14,462 bases of DNA from Alphaproteobacteria bacterium (GTDB lineage: Bacteria; Pseudomonadota; Alphaproteobacteria; Rhizobiales; Aestuariivirgaceae). How positions within the stretch are numbered: the stretch's first letter is position 1; each line of letters begins with the position of its first letter. The notes below the pieces were generated by a model. It searched no databases and was not told the DNA's origin. It saw only the letters and a list, made by a program, of their open reading frames with translations. Of the stretch, positions 7,419 to 13,823 are shown in pieces. A program made the translations under genes and the position numbers. The stretch covers positions 1 through 14,462 of the forward strand of contig JAGRLX010000231.1 of the NCBI GenBank assembly GCA_020441605.1. The letters run 5' to 3'.

Positions 7419-8111
7419 ATGAGATTTGCAGGAAAGCGTATAGTCGTAACAGGCGGTTTGTCCGGAATTGGTGAGGCCGTGGTCAAGCGCATCCAGGCAG
7501 AAGGTGGCCAGGTTGTGATCTGGGATATGCAGGGTGGCATCAAGACGGATATTTCCAACTGGGAGTCCGTGCAAGCAGCTGCTGCGGAAACAGTCGCTCG
7601 ATTGGGCGGTATTGATGTCCTGGTCAACAGCGCTGGCATAGCTGGTCCGACGGCGACTGCATGGGACCTGAAGATCGAGGACTGGCATCGAACTGTTGCG
7701 ATCAATCTGAACGGGACTTTCTTCACCAACAGGGTTGTGGTGCCCCATATGATGAAGGCCAATTACGGCCGGATCGTCAACATCGCATCGATCGCCGGTA
7801 AGGAAGGAAATCCAAACGCGTCAGCTTACTCCGCATCCAAGGCTGCGGTAATCGGATTCACCAAATCGCTCGCCAAAGAACTCGCCAAGACCGGCATTAC
7901 GGTGAACAGCGTCACGCCCGCAGCAGTTCGCACCCCTATCTTTGATCAGATCCCGCAAAGCCATGTTGATTTCATGCTGTCGAAGATCCCCATGGGACGC
8001 CTCGGCAAGGTCGAGGAAGTTGCGAATCTTGTTTGCTGGTTGGCAAGCGAAGAGTGTTCGTTCTCAACAGGAGCCGTCTTCGACGTTTCTGGAGGCCGGG
8101 CAACCTATTGA
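7419..8111 (+). CDS. Short-chain dehydrogenase/reductase (classical SDR, probably NAD-dependent)
   Basis: A 230-residue classical SDR that would oxidise a hydroxyl of a sugar, polyol or sugar acid, or reduce the ketone. Cofactor motif TGGLSGIG 11-18, NSAG 70-73 (usually NNAG), active-site Asn96, and the catalytic Ser124, Tyr137 and Lys141 with the expected 13 and 4 residue spacings. Asp36 at the end of the second strand favours NAD over NADP. I prefer ATG 7419 because MRFAGKR places the first strand as in the family and GAAAG precedes it; a TTG at 7404 would add five residues (MKDQS). The protein is short because the region after the second strand is compact, but the C-terminus (VSGGRATY) is complete. 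It stands alone on this strand, facing the convergent operon that holds a second SDR. The substrate is not identifiable. Confidence 0.93.
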   Translation: MRFAGKRIVVTGGLSGIGEAVVKRIQAEGGQVVIWDMQGGIKTDISNWESVQAAAAETVARLGGIDVLVNSAGIAGPTATAWDLKIEDWHRTVAINLNGTFFTNRVVVPHMMKANYGRIVNIASIAGKEGNPNASAYSASKAAVIGFTKSLAKELAKTGITVNSVTPAAVRTPIFDQIPQSHVDFMLSKIPMGRLGKVEEVANLVCWLASEECSFSTGAVFDVSGGRATY

Positions 8112-8119
8112 TGTGGTGG

Positions 8120-8189
8120 TTGCGCGCGGACGCGCAAGAAGACTAACATTGTACACCTACCACTGGCGGCGATCGGCTGCCGCCGATCG
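8120..8189. terminator. Two hairpins between convergent genes, possible bidirectional terminator
   Basis: TTGCGCG (8120-8126) pairs with CGCGCAA (8131-8137) around a CGGA loop. CGATCGGC (8170-8177) pairs with GCCGATCG (8182-8189) around a TGCC loop. Both are perfect stems, lying in the 99-base gap between two genes that converge. Neither is followed by a clear T-run on either strand, so they may terminate poorly or act by protecting 3' ends. Confidence 0.5.
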
Positions 8190-8210
8190 ATCGCAAGTTC
8201 ATGTAACGAT

Positions 8211-8981
8211 TCAGATTGCTGTGTAACCTCCGTCCACAATAAGGTCGTGACCACAAATCATGTCCGACGCGGATGAGGCGAGAAACAGGATGGCGTCGGC
8301 GACTTCCACCGGCTGACCGAAACGCCCGCCGGGAATTTTCGCCAACATGGGCGCACCTTTTTCGGGCTTTCCCCAGACTTGTTCTCCCATGGGCGTGAGG
8401 ATGACCGTCGGGCATACAGTATTGATCTGAATATTATGCTTGGCCCATTCGACAGTCATGACTTTGGTGAGCATGTTTAGCCCGCCTTTCGAGGCGCAAT
8501 AGGCGCCATGTCCGTCGAGACCCACTACGCCCGCCTGTGAAGAGACGTTGATGATCTTGCCAGCGCCCTGCTGGATCATGCGCGGTACCAATGCACGAGC
8601 GAGAAGGAAGGGAGCGCGCAAGTTTACGGCCATGGTCGCATCCCAATCCTCGACACTGGCGTCGACCAGCTGATCGATGAGCGCAACACCCGCATTGTTG
8701 ACGAGAATATCGATGGCCCCGAAGGCCGCCAGGGCCGCTTCAGCGGCCTGTTCTGGTCCATCCGTGCTGGCCATGTCAGCTGAAATGGCTACGCACTGGC
8801 GTCCTTTGTCCCTGACTGCCGCCTGAACCTCTGCAAGCCCCGCCGCGTCTCTGCCCACTGCCGCTATGTCCGCGCCGGCGTCTGCAAGCACCTTGGCCGT
8901 TTCGAGGCCGATACCTTTGGTGGCACCTGTAACCAGAGCCCGCTTGCCTTCCAATCCAAATCGGTTGGTCCATTCCGCCAT
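8211..8981 (-). CDS. Short-chain dehydrogenase/reductase (classical SDR, possibly NADP-leaning)
   Basis: A 256-residue classical SDR, last gene of the - strand operon. Motifs: TGATKGIG 18-25, NNAG 95-98, Asn110, and catalytic Ser148, Tyr161 and Lys165. Lys22 inside the glycine motif and Arg44 after the second strand favour NADP, in contrast to the other SDR of this window, which has an acidic residue there. The C-terminus GGYTAI is the complete family ending. The start ATG (8981-8979) follows GGGAG (8993-8989) by seven bases, and the gene lies 26 bases after the SRPBCC gene. It resembles polyol and 2-keto-sugar dehydrogenases (for example threitol or gluconate type), but FabG-like enzymes look the same at this level. 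Substrate unknown. Confidence 0.94.
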   Translation of the reverse strand: MAEWTNRFGLEGKRALVTGATKGIGLETAKVLADAGADIAAVGRDAAGLAEVQAAVRDKGRQCVAISADMASTDGPEQAAEAALAAFGAIDILVNNAGVALIDQLVDASVEDWDATMAVNLRAPFLLARALVPRMIQQGAGKIINVSSQAGVVGLDGHGAYCASKGGLNMLTKVMTVEWAKHNIQINTVCPTVILTPMGEQVWGKPEKGAPMLAKIPGGRFGQPVEVADAILFLASSASDMICGHDLIVDGGYTAI

Positions 8982-9007
8982 CCATCGTCTCCCATTTCAA
9001 CCTTGGT

Positions 9008-9940
9008 TCATTTGCGTTTGGTCTTGCCCAGGAAATTCCTTTCCAAAGTGGCAAAGGCCTTCTGATAGACATTCTGCTCTGTATTGGGAATCAGAACCTG
9101 ATCATCCTGTGGGCTGGCGGTCCAATCGCCCGTCCATACGCCGAACGTCGTATTGTCGGCGGTAACAGGCCATAATCGCGGTCCGGAGACGTAATTCATC
9201 CACGGCAACTCGCACTTTGTGATGCGATAGGAAAAGCTCCTCGTCATGTCACAGAGATGAAGCAATTCCTCGTTGAGGTGCCCTTCCCCAAAGTAGAAGT
9301 CACGTGTGCCGCCGACCTTGTCTGGCCTGGCTTTCTTCAGCATGTGCATCCTGGCAATGTCATCATGCCAATCCCCCATACCAGCGAAATCGCGCATCAC
9401 TTTCCAAACCGCGTCAACCGGCGCCTTCATGACCCTGGAGGTCCAAACCTTGTTGGGTTGCCCACCCTTCCAGCGGAGGGTTCGCTCAGGCTTTTTCGGC
9501 TTCGTCTTCGCGATAATGGCTGCAAGGTTCTTGAGGTTCGCCGCGAAAACGTCTTCCGAGACGATCTTCTCGTATTTTCCTTTATCGCCTGGCGCCTCGT
9601 CGAAGGTTGCCTCCCATTCTGCGAAGGTCCGGTCGGAATGCGTGACGGGATAGAGGCGCAACGTGGCGATATAGTTGCTCACAGGAAATGCCGGCTTTTC
9701 GAAGTTGTAACTGAACTGGTACCGCGCGTCGTCAAGCATCAGCAGTCGTTCGCGGATGTGGGTGCCGTCGTGGGTATAGAATGACCTCACGCAACCAACA
9801 ACATCAGAATCGAGGCCGCCTTCGATCTTTGAACTGGCGATTGCCGGTGCCCAGCTTGGGAGTCCGTTGAAGTCGCGAACCAAACTCCAAACCGACTCAA
9901 TTGGACCCTTGAGGATGATACTGGCATAGGCACGGGCCAT
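9008..9940 (-). CDS. Tandem SRPBCC (START/Bet v1-like) two-domain protein
   Basis: A 310-residue cytoplasmic protein built from two homologous SRPBCC domains, about 1-146 and 165-303, joined by a Lys/Pro-rich linker. The repeat is plain in the sequence. Residues 12-30 and 173-191 share the pattern P-x3-VW-x3-RDF-x-G-x3-W, and both copies later have FSY, a Tyr near the same place, and LYPVT or LWPVT followed by a Trp-rich strand. SRPBCC folds enclose a deep hydrophobic cavity and serve as cyclases, hydratases or small-molecule carriers; no catalytic residues can be assigned here. The ATG follows AGGAG (9951-9947), which overlaps the stop of the Tm-1-like gene, so the two are tightly coupled. 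Its place in a sugar operon suggests it handles a cyclic intermediate such as a lactone, but this is a guess. Confidence 0.88.
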   Translation of the reverse strand: MARAYASIILKGPIESVWSLVRDFNGLPSWAPAIASSKIEGGLDSDVVGCVRSFYTHDGTHIRERLLMLDDARYQFSYNFEKPAFPVSNYIATLRLYPVTHSDRTFAEWEATFDEAPGDKGKYEKIVSEDVFAANLKNLAAIIAKTKPKKPERTLRWKGGQPNKVWTSRVMKAPVDAVWKVMRDFAGMGDWHDDIARMHMLKKARPDKVGGTRDFYFGEGHLNEELLHLCDMTRSFSYRITKCELPWMNYVSGPRLWPVTADNTTFGVWTGDWTASPQDDQVLIPNTEQNVYQKAFATLERNFLGKTKRK

Positions 9941-9949
9941 GGGGATCTC

Positions 9950-11143
9950 CTAGGTAATGTCTCGAAAGGCCTCGACGATAGCTGCGGCAAAGGCGGCGTC
10001 ATTGATATGGGCGTCAACTTCTATGAGTTGGCGATTGGGACCCTGACGCCATCCGGCGCGGATCGCCCCAAACAAGGCAGCGTCGGCTAAAGGATCAAAA
10101 AACGGCTTGCCCGGAGCGTCGATGGCGGAAACACCACCGAGCGGCAGGAGAAATCGCACGGGACCTTCCATGCGATTGACACGGGAGACGATCCAATCAC
10201 CAACTGCAGCATTCTCATCCGGTGTTGTGCGCATGAGGGTTACTTGCGGATTGTGAAAGTGAAGCTTTCGACCCGCCATGCCTGATGGAACTGTGTCAGG
10301 TGACCCGAAGTTGATCATGTCGACGGCGCCCACGGAACCCACATATGGGACTGGCCGCTGGGCCATGGCGTCGAACCGACTTTCGGTGCAGGGCAATACG
10401 CCACCAAAGAGATGATCCGCAACCTCGGTGGTGGTGACGTCAATCACCGCGTCGAGCAAACCCGAGCCGACCAGCTTCTCCATGCATTGTCCGCCGATGC
10501 CGGTTGCATGGAAAACGAAACACTCCCATGTTCCTTCGATGGCTTGCCGGATTTGCGTGACGCAGGAAGTGGTGACACCGAACATTGTGAGGCCCACTGT
10601 ACGCTTGTCGGCATGCGTTTCGGGCACTTGGTTCATGGCCATGCCGGCGGCGGCGTGTGCAGCATTGCCGATGACCTTGCGGGTGATGGCATTGAGACCG
10701 GCAATGTCAGCTACTGAATGCATCATCGCGATGTCGGTCGGGCCTACATAGGCTCCAACATTGCCTGATGCCATGGTGGAGACCATCAGCTTTGGTACCC
10801 CAATGGGCATCGTGCGCATGGCGCTGGTGACAATGGATGTATTGCCTCCCCCGCCCATTCCAAGCACGGCGCCGATATCGTCGCGACCAGAAAGAAATCG
10901 GCTGAGAGCTTCGCCCATCGCCGCGACGGCCTTGCCACGGTCGGCAAGTCCCAACACCGCTTCCGCTCCCGACGGATGACAAGCGGCCACGACGTGGGGG
11001 CCAATGTCCGCCGCCACAGCACTCGGCGTCGTCGAGATATCGACCAGAACGGCGCTGGCACCAGCGGCCTTTACCCGTTCGACGGCGTAACGAAGCTCGT
11101 CGCCCTTGGTGTCGCAGGTGCCGATGACATAGACCTTTTTCAA
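9950..11143 (-). CDS. Tm-1-like ATP-binding protein, UPF0261 family
   Basis: A 397-residue member of UPF0261, the family homologous to the N-terminal part of the tomato virus-resistance protein Tm-1. Marks are the family opening KKVYVIGTCDTKGDEL, GMGGGGNTS at 95-103, a VSTMASGNVGAYVG stretch at 121-134 and the ending with LDAP-like IDAPGKPF and DAHIND. Its biochemical role in bacteria is not settled to my knowledge; ATP binding is predicted from Tm-1. I chose TTG 11143-11141 because the family begins exactly there and TTGA overlaps the stop of the epimerase gene; AAGG (11151-11148) lies four bases upstream. Longer in-frame starts (to 11224) only read through the epimerase gene in another frame. 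No PEP-hydrolase-like TIM-barrel partner, the other half of plant Tm-1, is present nearby. Confidence 0.92.
   Translation of the reverse strand: MKKVYVIGTCDTKGDELRYAVERVKAAGASAVLVDISTTPSAVAADIGPHVVAACHPSGAEAVLGLADRGKAVAAMGEALSRFLSGRDDIGAVLGMGGGGNTSIVTSAMRTMPIGVPKLMVSTMASGNVGAYVGPTDIAMMHSVADIAGLNAITRKVIGNAAHAAAGMAMNQVPETHADKRTVGLTMFGVTTSCVTQIRQAIEGTWECFVFHATGIGGQCMEKLVGSGLLDAVIDVTTTEVADHLFGGVLPCTESRFDAMAQRPVPYVGSVGAVDMINFGSPDTVPSGMAGRKLHFHNPQVTLMRTTPDENAAVGDWIVSRVNRMEGPVRFLLPLGGVSAIDAPGKPFFDPLADAALFGAIRAGWRQGPNRQLIEVDAHINDAAFAAAIVEAFRDIT
11140..11143 (-). promoter_or_regulatory. TTGA stop/start overlap coupling epimerase and Tm-1-like genes
   Basis: The TGA stop of the epimerase gene (11142-11140) overlaps a TTG start (11143-11141) that begins the conserved UPF0261 N-terminus. 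AAGG sits just upstream inside the epimerase gene. Such an overlap implies re-initiation by the same ribosomes and therefore linked amounts of the two proteins. Confidence 0.65.
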
Positions 11144-11991
11144 GCGGCCTTGTCCCAGCCTTGTCGCATGTTCTTGTAGCCGAGCTTGTAGACCTCGTCG
11201 CGGCTTGGAAAGAAGTCGCGCCAAACCCGGGTTGCTGCTGCCAACGCCGGCATCGCCCTGCCAAAGGCCTCGATGGTGAGCCAGCCATCATACTTGGCTG
11301 CTCTTAAGGCCTTGTAGGTCGCAGCCCAAGGGACGTGGCCCTTGCCGGGTGTGCCCCGGTCGTTCTCCGAGATATGAACATGGATCATGTGTTTCTTGAT
11401 CGTCTTGATCGCTGCAACCGGGTCCTTCTCCTCGATGTTGCAATGAAAGGTGTCATACATCGCCTTGACCGCCGGATGGTCGACTTCTTCGATGTAGTCT
11501 GCAAGCTGCTCCATCGTGTTGAGGAAATAGCATTCGAAGCGGTTGAGCGCCTCGAGCGCGAAGCGCACGTTTTTCCGGACGGCGTAGTCACCTGCCCGGC
11601 GGTGGAAGGACAGCGCCCGCTTGCGCTCGGCCGCCGTAGCAGGCCCCCCTGAAAAATGGCCCAGTTCCGAATGCATCGGACCGCCGAGGATGGGCGCGCC
11701 CAGCGCGGCCGAACAGTCGATCGTCCATTTGGCATAATCCAGTGCCGCCGCCCGGTCTGCCTTGTCGGACGAGAGGGGGTTCTTGCCCGAGGGCCCGATC
11801 ACACTCACCACCGTGCGTTCCAGTCCGATCCTGTCGAGCAGGTCGCCGAGCCTTGCATAGTGGTCCGCGTCGCCCTCGAACATCGGGAGTTCCACGCCGT
11901 CGTATCCTGTCTTCTTGAGCGCCCTCAGGATCGGCTCATGCTCGAGCGTTACATGGGGTGTCCAGAGCAGCAGGTTGAAGCCTAGTTTCAT
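11140..11991 (-). CDS. Sugar isomerase/epimerase TIM barrel, D-tagatose/D-psicose 3-epimerase-like
   Basis: A 283-residue xylose-isomerase-like TIM barrel, first gene of the - strand operon. The four metal ligands of ketose 3-epimerases are all recognisable: Glu147 (in LEALNRFE), Asp180 (in MYDTFHCNIEE), His206 (in HVHISENDRG) and Glu241 (in LTIEAFG). Their spacing equals that of the 152/185/211/246 set known for D-tagatose and D-psicose 3-epimerases, shifted by five. Glu147 and Glu241 would be the acid-base pair acting on either side of the ketose carbon. The start MKLGFNLLLW is chosen because GGGAGG (12004-11999) lies seven bases upstream; a start at 12021 would add ten residues with no family match. 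It probably interconverts a ketose or related ketone linked to the SDR steps. The exact sugar is unknown, and other isomerase functions of the fold remain possible. Confidence 0.92.
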   Translation of the reverse strand: MKLGFNLLLWTPHVTLEHEPILRALKKTGYDGVELPMFEGDADHYARLGDLLDRIGLERTVVSVIGPSGKNPLSSDKADRAAALDYAKWTIDCSAALGAPILGGPMHSELGHFSGGPATAAERKRALSFHRRAGDYAVRKNVRFALEALNRFECYFLNTMEQLADYIEEVDHPAVKAMYDTFHCNIEEKDPVAAIKTIKKHMIHVHISENDRGTPGKGHVPWAATYKALRAAKYDGWLTIEAFGRAMPALAAATRVWRDFFPSRDEVYKLGYKNMRQGWDKAA

Positions 11992-12091
11992 GTCAATGCC
12001 TCCCGTATTCCCACAGGACAAACCGTCTCGCGCCTCTTGTCAATTCCTGATATACGTCTTTCAAACAACATTGACCTTGTGGAGCACCGCC
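11992..12091. promoter_or_regulatory. Divergent promoter region between epimerase operon and DJ-1 gene
   Basis: One hundred bases separate two divergent starts, so promoters for both directions should lie here. On the - strand TTGACA occurs at 12043-12038, but the matching -10 position (12020-12015, TGTCCT) is poor. On the + strand GATATA (12049-12054) is -10-like without a good -35. No clear palindrome was seen. Activator-dependent promoters would look like this. Confidence 0.4.
11999..12004 (-). promoter_or_regulatory. Ribosome binding site fixing the epimerase start
   Basis: GGGAGG on the - strand, seven bases before ATG 11991. It supports the shorter, family-like start over the in-frame ATG at 12021. 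Confidence 0.75.
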
Positions 12092-12844
12092 ATGAACAAG
12101 CCGCATGAACCCGCATCCGCCACCAATGCCGCGCTGCTTCGCGCACAGGCCTTCATGACCCCTTCACCGGTACCGTCGATCTCCACTGAACTTCTGGTAT
12201 CGGCCGATGGCGACCTTAACCGCGAGCTGCATCATTTTCTGTTCGATCCGCCTTCTGACCCTGAACTGCTCAAGGGCAAGAAGATCGCCATCTGCTGCTC
12301 CAATGGCGTGGAAGAGGTGGAAATCACCGGCGCCATGAAGTGGCTGACCGAGCACGGCGCCACGGTCCACGTCGTCTCGCCGCGGATCGGCGAATTCCAT
12401 CCGACCCTGGGCCTGCGCTTTCCGCCGCTGACCAAAACCCATGTGCTGGCCATCCGCCTGATGGAGAATGCCGGCTGGCTGAAGATCGATTGCTATACCG
12501 ACGAGGCGAAGGTCGAGGATTACGACGCCTGCATCTTCCCCGGCGGCTGCTGGAACCCGGATTTCCTGCGGAACGACAAGCACGCCCAGGACTTCGTGAG
12601 GGGCATGCACGAATCGGGCAAGCCCACCTGCGCCATCTGCCACGGCCAATGGGTGATGGTGAGCGCCGATATCCTGCGTGGCAAGAAGGCCACGGCGGTG
12701 TGGAACATCCAGGTGGACCTGAAGAACGCCGGCGCCACCGTGCTGGACGAGCCCTGCGTGGTCGACGGCAACCTGATCACTGCCCGCTTCCCCTATGACC
12801 TGCCGCGCATGGTGAAGGCGCTGGTCGGCCAGCTCGTGGGGTGA
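12092..12844 (+). CDS. DJ-1/PfpI family protein (class I glutamine amidotransferase-like)
   Basis: A 250-residue protein of the DJ-1/PfpI superfamily. A 60-residue N-terminal extension without clear features precedes the flavodoxin-like core, which opens KGKKIAICCSNGVEEVE. The acidic residue that pairs with the nucleophile in this family is probably Glu74 or Glu75. The nucleophile elbow AICHG puts the reactive Cys at 183 followed by His184, and FPGGCW at 149-154 is the usual GG turn. Members act as proteases, deglycase or glyoxalase-like enzymes, hydratases or chaperones, so function cannot be assigned. ATG 12092 is preferred because GGAG (12081-12084) precedes it by seven bases; the frame stays open upstream to 11915, but that part overlaps the divergent epimerase gene. 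Codon use looks more GC-biased than in its neighbours, hinting at a different history. Confidence 0.88.
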   Translation: MNKPHEPASATNAALLRAQAFMTPSPVPSISTELLVSADGDLNRELHHFLFDPPSDPELLKGKKIAICCSNGVEEVEITGAMKWLTEHGATVHVVSPRIGEFHPTLGLRFPPLTKTHVLAIRLMENAGWLKIDCYTDEAKVEDYDACIFPGGCWNPDFLRNDKHAQDFVRGMHESGKPTCAICHGQWVMVSADILRGKKATAVWNIQVDLKNAGATVLDEPCVVDGNLITARFPYDLPRMVKALVGQLVG

Positions 12845-12908
12845 GCGGCCCAACCCCCGCCGCTGAACTTGTCAAGCAGCCGAAGGACGGGCGCGACTCA
12901 TCCTGCGT

Positions 12909-12931
12909 GGAAGCGGTTACCCGCCGCTTCC
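12909..12931 (+). terminator. Hairpin after DJ-1 gene
   Basis: GGAAGCGG (12909-12916) pairs perfectly with CCGCTTCC (12924-12931) around a seven-base loop, 65 bases after the DJ-1 stop. No T-run follows, so if it ends transcription it does so imperfectly. Confidence 0.45.
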
Positions 12932-12941
12932 GGGAAATGAT

Positions 12942-12965
12942 CTCCCTTCGTGTGAGAGAAGGGAG
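12942..12965. repeat. Inverted repeat CTCCCTTC-N8-GAAGGGAG
   Basis: A perfect eight-base stem (12942-12949 with 12958-12965) just after the hairpin at 12909-12931. It is followed by another GC-rich stem, GCGCGGGC (12966-12973) with GCCC and GCGC (12977-12985, one bulged base). CTCCCTTC-type hairpins are common in dispersed intergenic repeats of rhizobia, so this could be part of such an element, but I cannot confirm a family. Confidence 0.5.
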
Positions 12966-13249
12966 GCGCGGGCGCAGCCCGGCGCGGTGTGCTGATCCGA
13001 TGGGACCAGCGATGAGCGCCTGACAGCGCCCGCTCCGGCAAGTCCTGTAGGTGGGTAGGAGAACACTTCGGCTCTGTCCAATCCGAGGGACTGCCTAACT
13101 GCCTGTTCCGGCGCGGGGACCCTAGTATCCCCGGGGATTCTCCGCCCGCCCCCGGGAGCCTGAGGCACGTTACCCCAAGCCCGCGGGCCTGCCATCCACC
13201 CCATCCAGGCTCACCGTCATGAGCAAGACCCCGTGTGGGGCGGACCGCA

Positions 13250-13288
13250 ATTCCGTAGCACAATGTAGGAATAAAGTCAATACGGAAT
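13250..13288. repeat. Inverted repeat ATTCCGTA-N23-TACGGAAT
   Basis: Perfect eight-base arms at 13250-13257 and 13281-13288. Two further GC pairs form if A13249 is bulged. The 23-base spacer is AT-richer than its surroundings. It could be a regulator site or a structural part of an RNA; no gene start is near. Confidence 0.4.
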
Positions 13289-13738
13289 GCACGGGCAACG
13301 GCCCTCATCGGGCCTTCGGCGCTCGCTGTCTCGAGTCCTTCGGTCACCCCAGCGAAGTTTGGGGCTGGATTCTCGTTTGAATTGCGAAGGCTGAGCAAGG
13401 TCAAGGAGTATCTTTTCAGTAGTTTTGCAGCCAACGCATTTTCTCGGAATGGCGTCACTGTTCTTGACTATGGTGCGAATGGTGTTGTGCGCGATGCCAC
13501 CTAGATCGGTCTTGCGGACAAGTTGCTTTTCCGTCGCTGGCGCGGACGCCGACTTTCGCGTCCTCGATCAGCACCGGCATGTGCCGCGCTTTCGTCCCGA
13601 TCGGAAAGAGATGGTTGCGGACAACCGACATGCCGTCTTGTTTCATGATTTCGGGAACTGGCATGTCTGTTTCTTCGATCATTCATGGTACCCAACCTGG
13701 TCAACATCAAAACGCTCCGTAAAGGAATAAAATAACCA

Positions 13739-13767
13739 TTGACATTTCTATATTTGCGATCTATATT
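13739..13767 (+). promoter_or_regulatory. Near-consensus sigma70-type promoter with 13-base-period direct repeat
   Basis: TTGACA (13739-13744), a 17-base spacer and TATATT (13762-13767) make an almost ideal promoter, with a start expected near 13774 and a leader of about 50 bases before the ATG at 13824. TCTATATT occurs twice, at 13747-13754 and 13760-13767, thirteen bases apart, and TTGACA recurs at 13766-13771. The repeated TCTATATT lies in the spacer and on the -10 box, where a bound protein would block transcription. Self-repression by the DNA-binding protein encoded next is a reasonable inference. Confidence 0.75.
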
Positions 13768-13823
13768 GACACAAGAGATTGGGAAGCCCTATCTTTCTAC
13801 GACATAATGAAAGGTTATTGCAG

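Larger units (their letters stand above)
12845..13738. other. Gene-poor, hairpin-rich stretch, no convincing gene
   Basis: About 0.9 kb between the DJ-1 gene and the promoter of the winged-helix gene. Open frames exist on both strands (for example 12898-13458 minus and 13425-13730 plus), but none has family-like protein features. The left half is GC-rich and packed with short hairpins, the strongest of which are listed separately; the right half (from about 13400) is less structured. No insertion sequence ends, tRNA or known RNA family could be recognised. It may hold a structured RNA, a decayed mobile element or decayed gene remnants. Confidence 0.5.

Noticed and set aside
12164..12853. A 229-codon - strand open frame over the DJ-1 gene
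   Set aside because: It is antisense to a gene with a recognisable nucleophile elbow and a good ribosome site. Long antisense frames are expected in GC-biased genes.
12900..13300. Group II intron or known RNA family
   Set aside because: The region has intron-like GC hairpins, but I could not find a domain V-like hairpin, intron boundary motifs or a reverse transcriptase gene, so no such call is made.
12898..13458. A 186-codon - strand open frame in the hairpin-rich region
   Set aside because: The translation is rich in Arg, Gly, Pro and Ser with no domain pattern. The length is explained by high G+C, and no ribosome site is evident.
13425..13730. A 101-codon + strand open frame
   Set aside because: No recognisable motif, no good ribosome site, and an unusual mix of residues. 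The opposite strand looks at least as protein-like.
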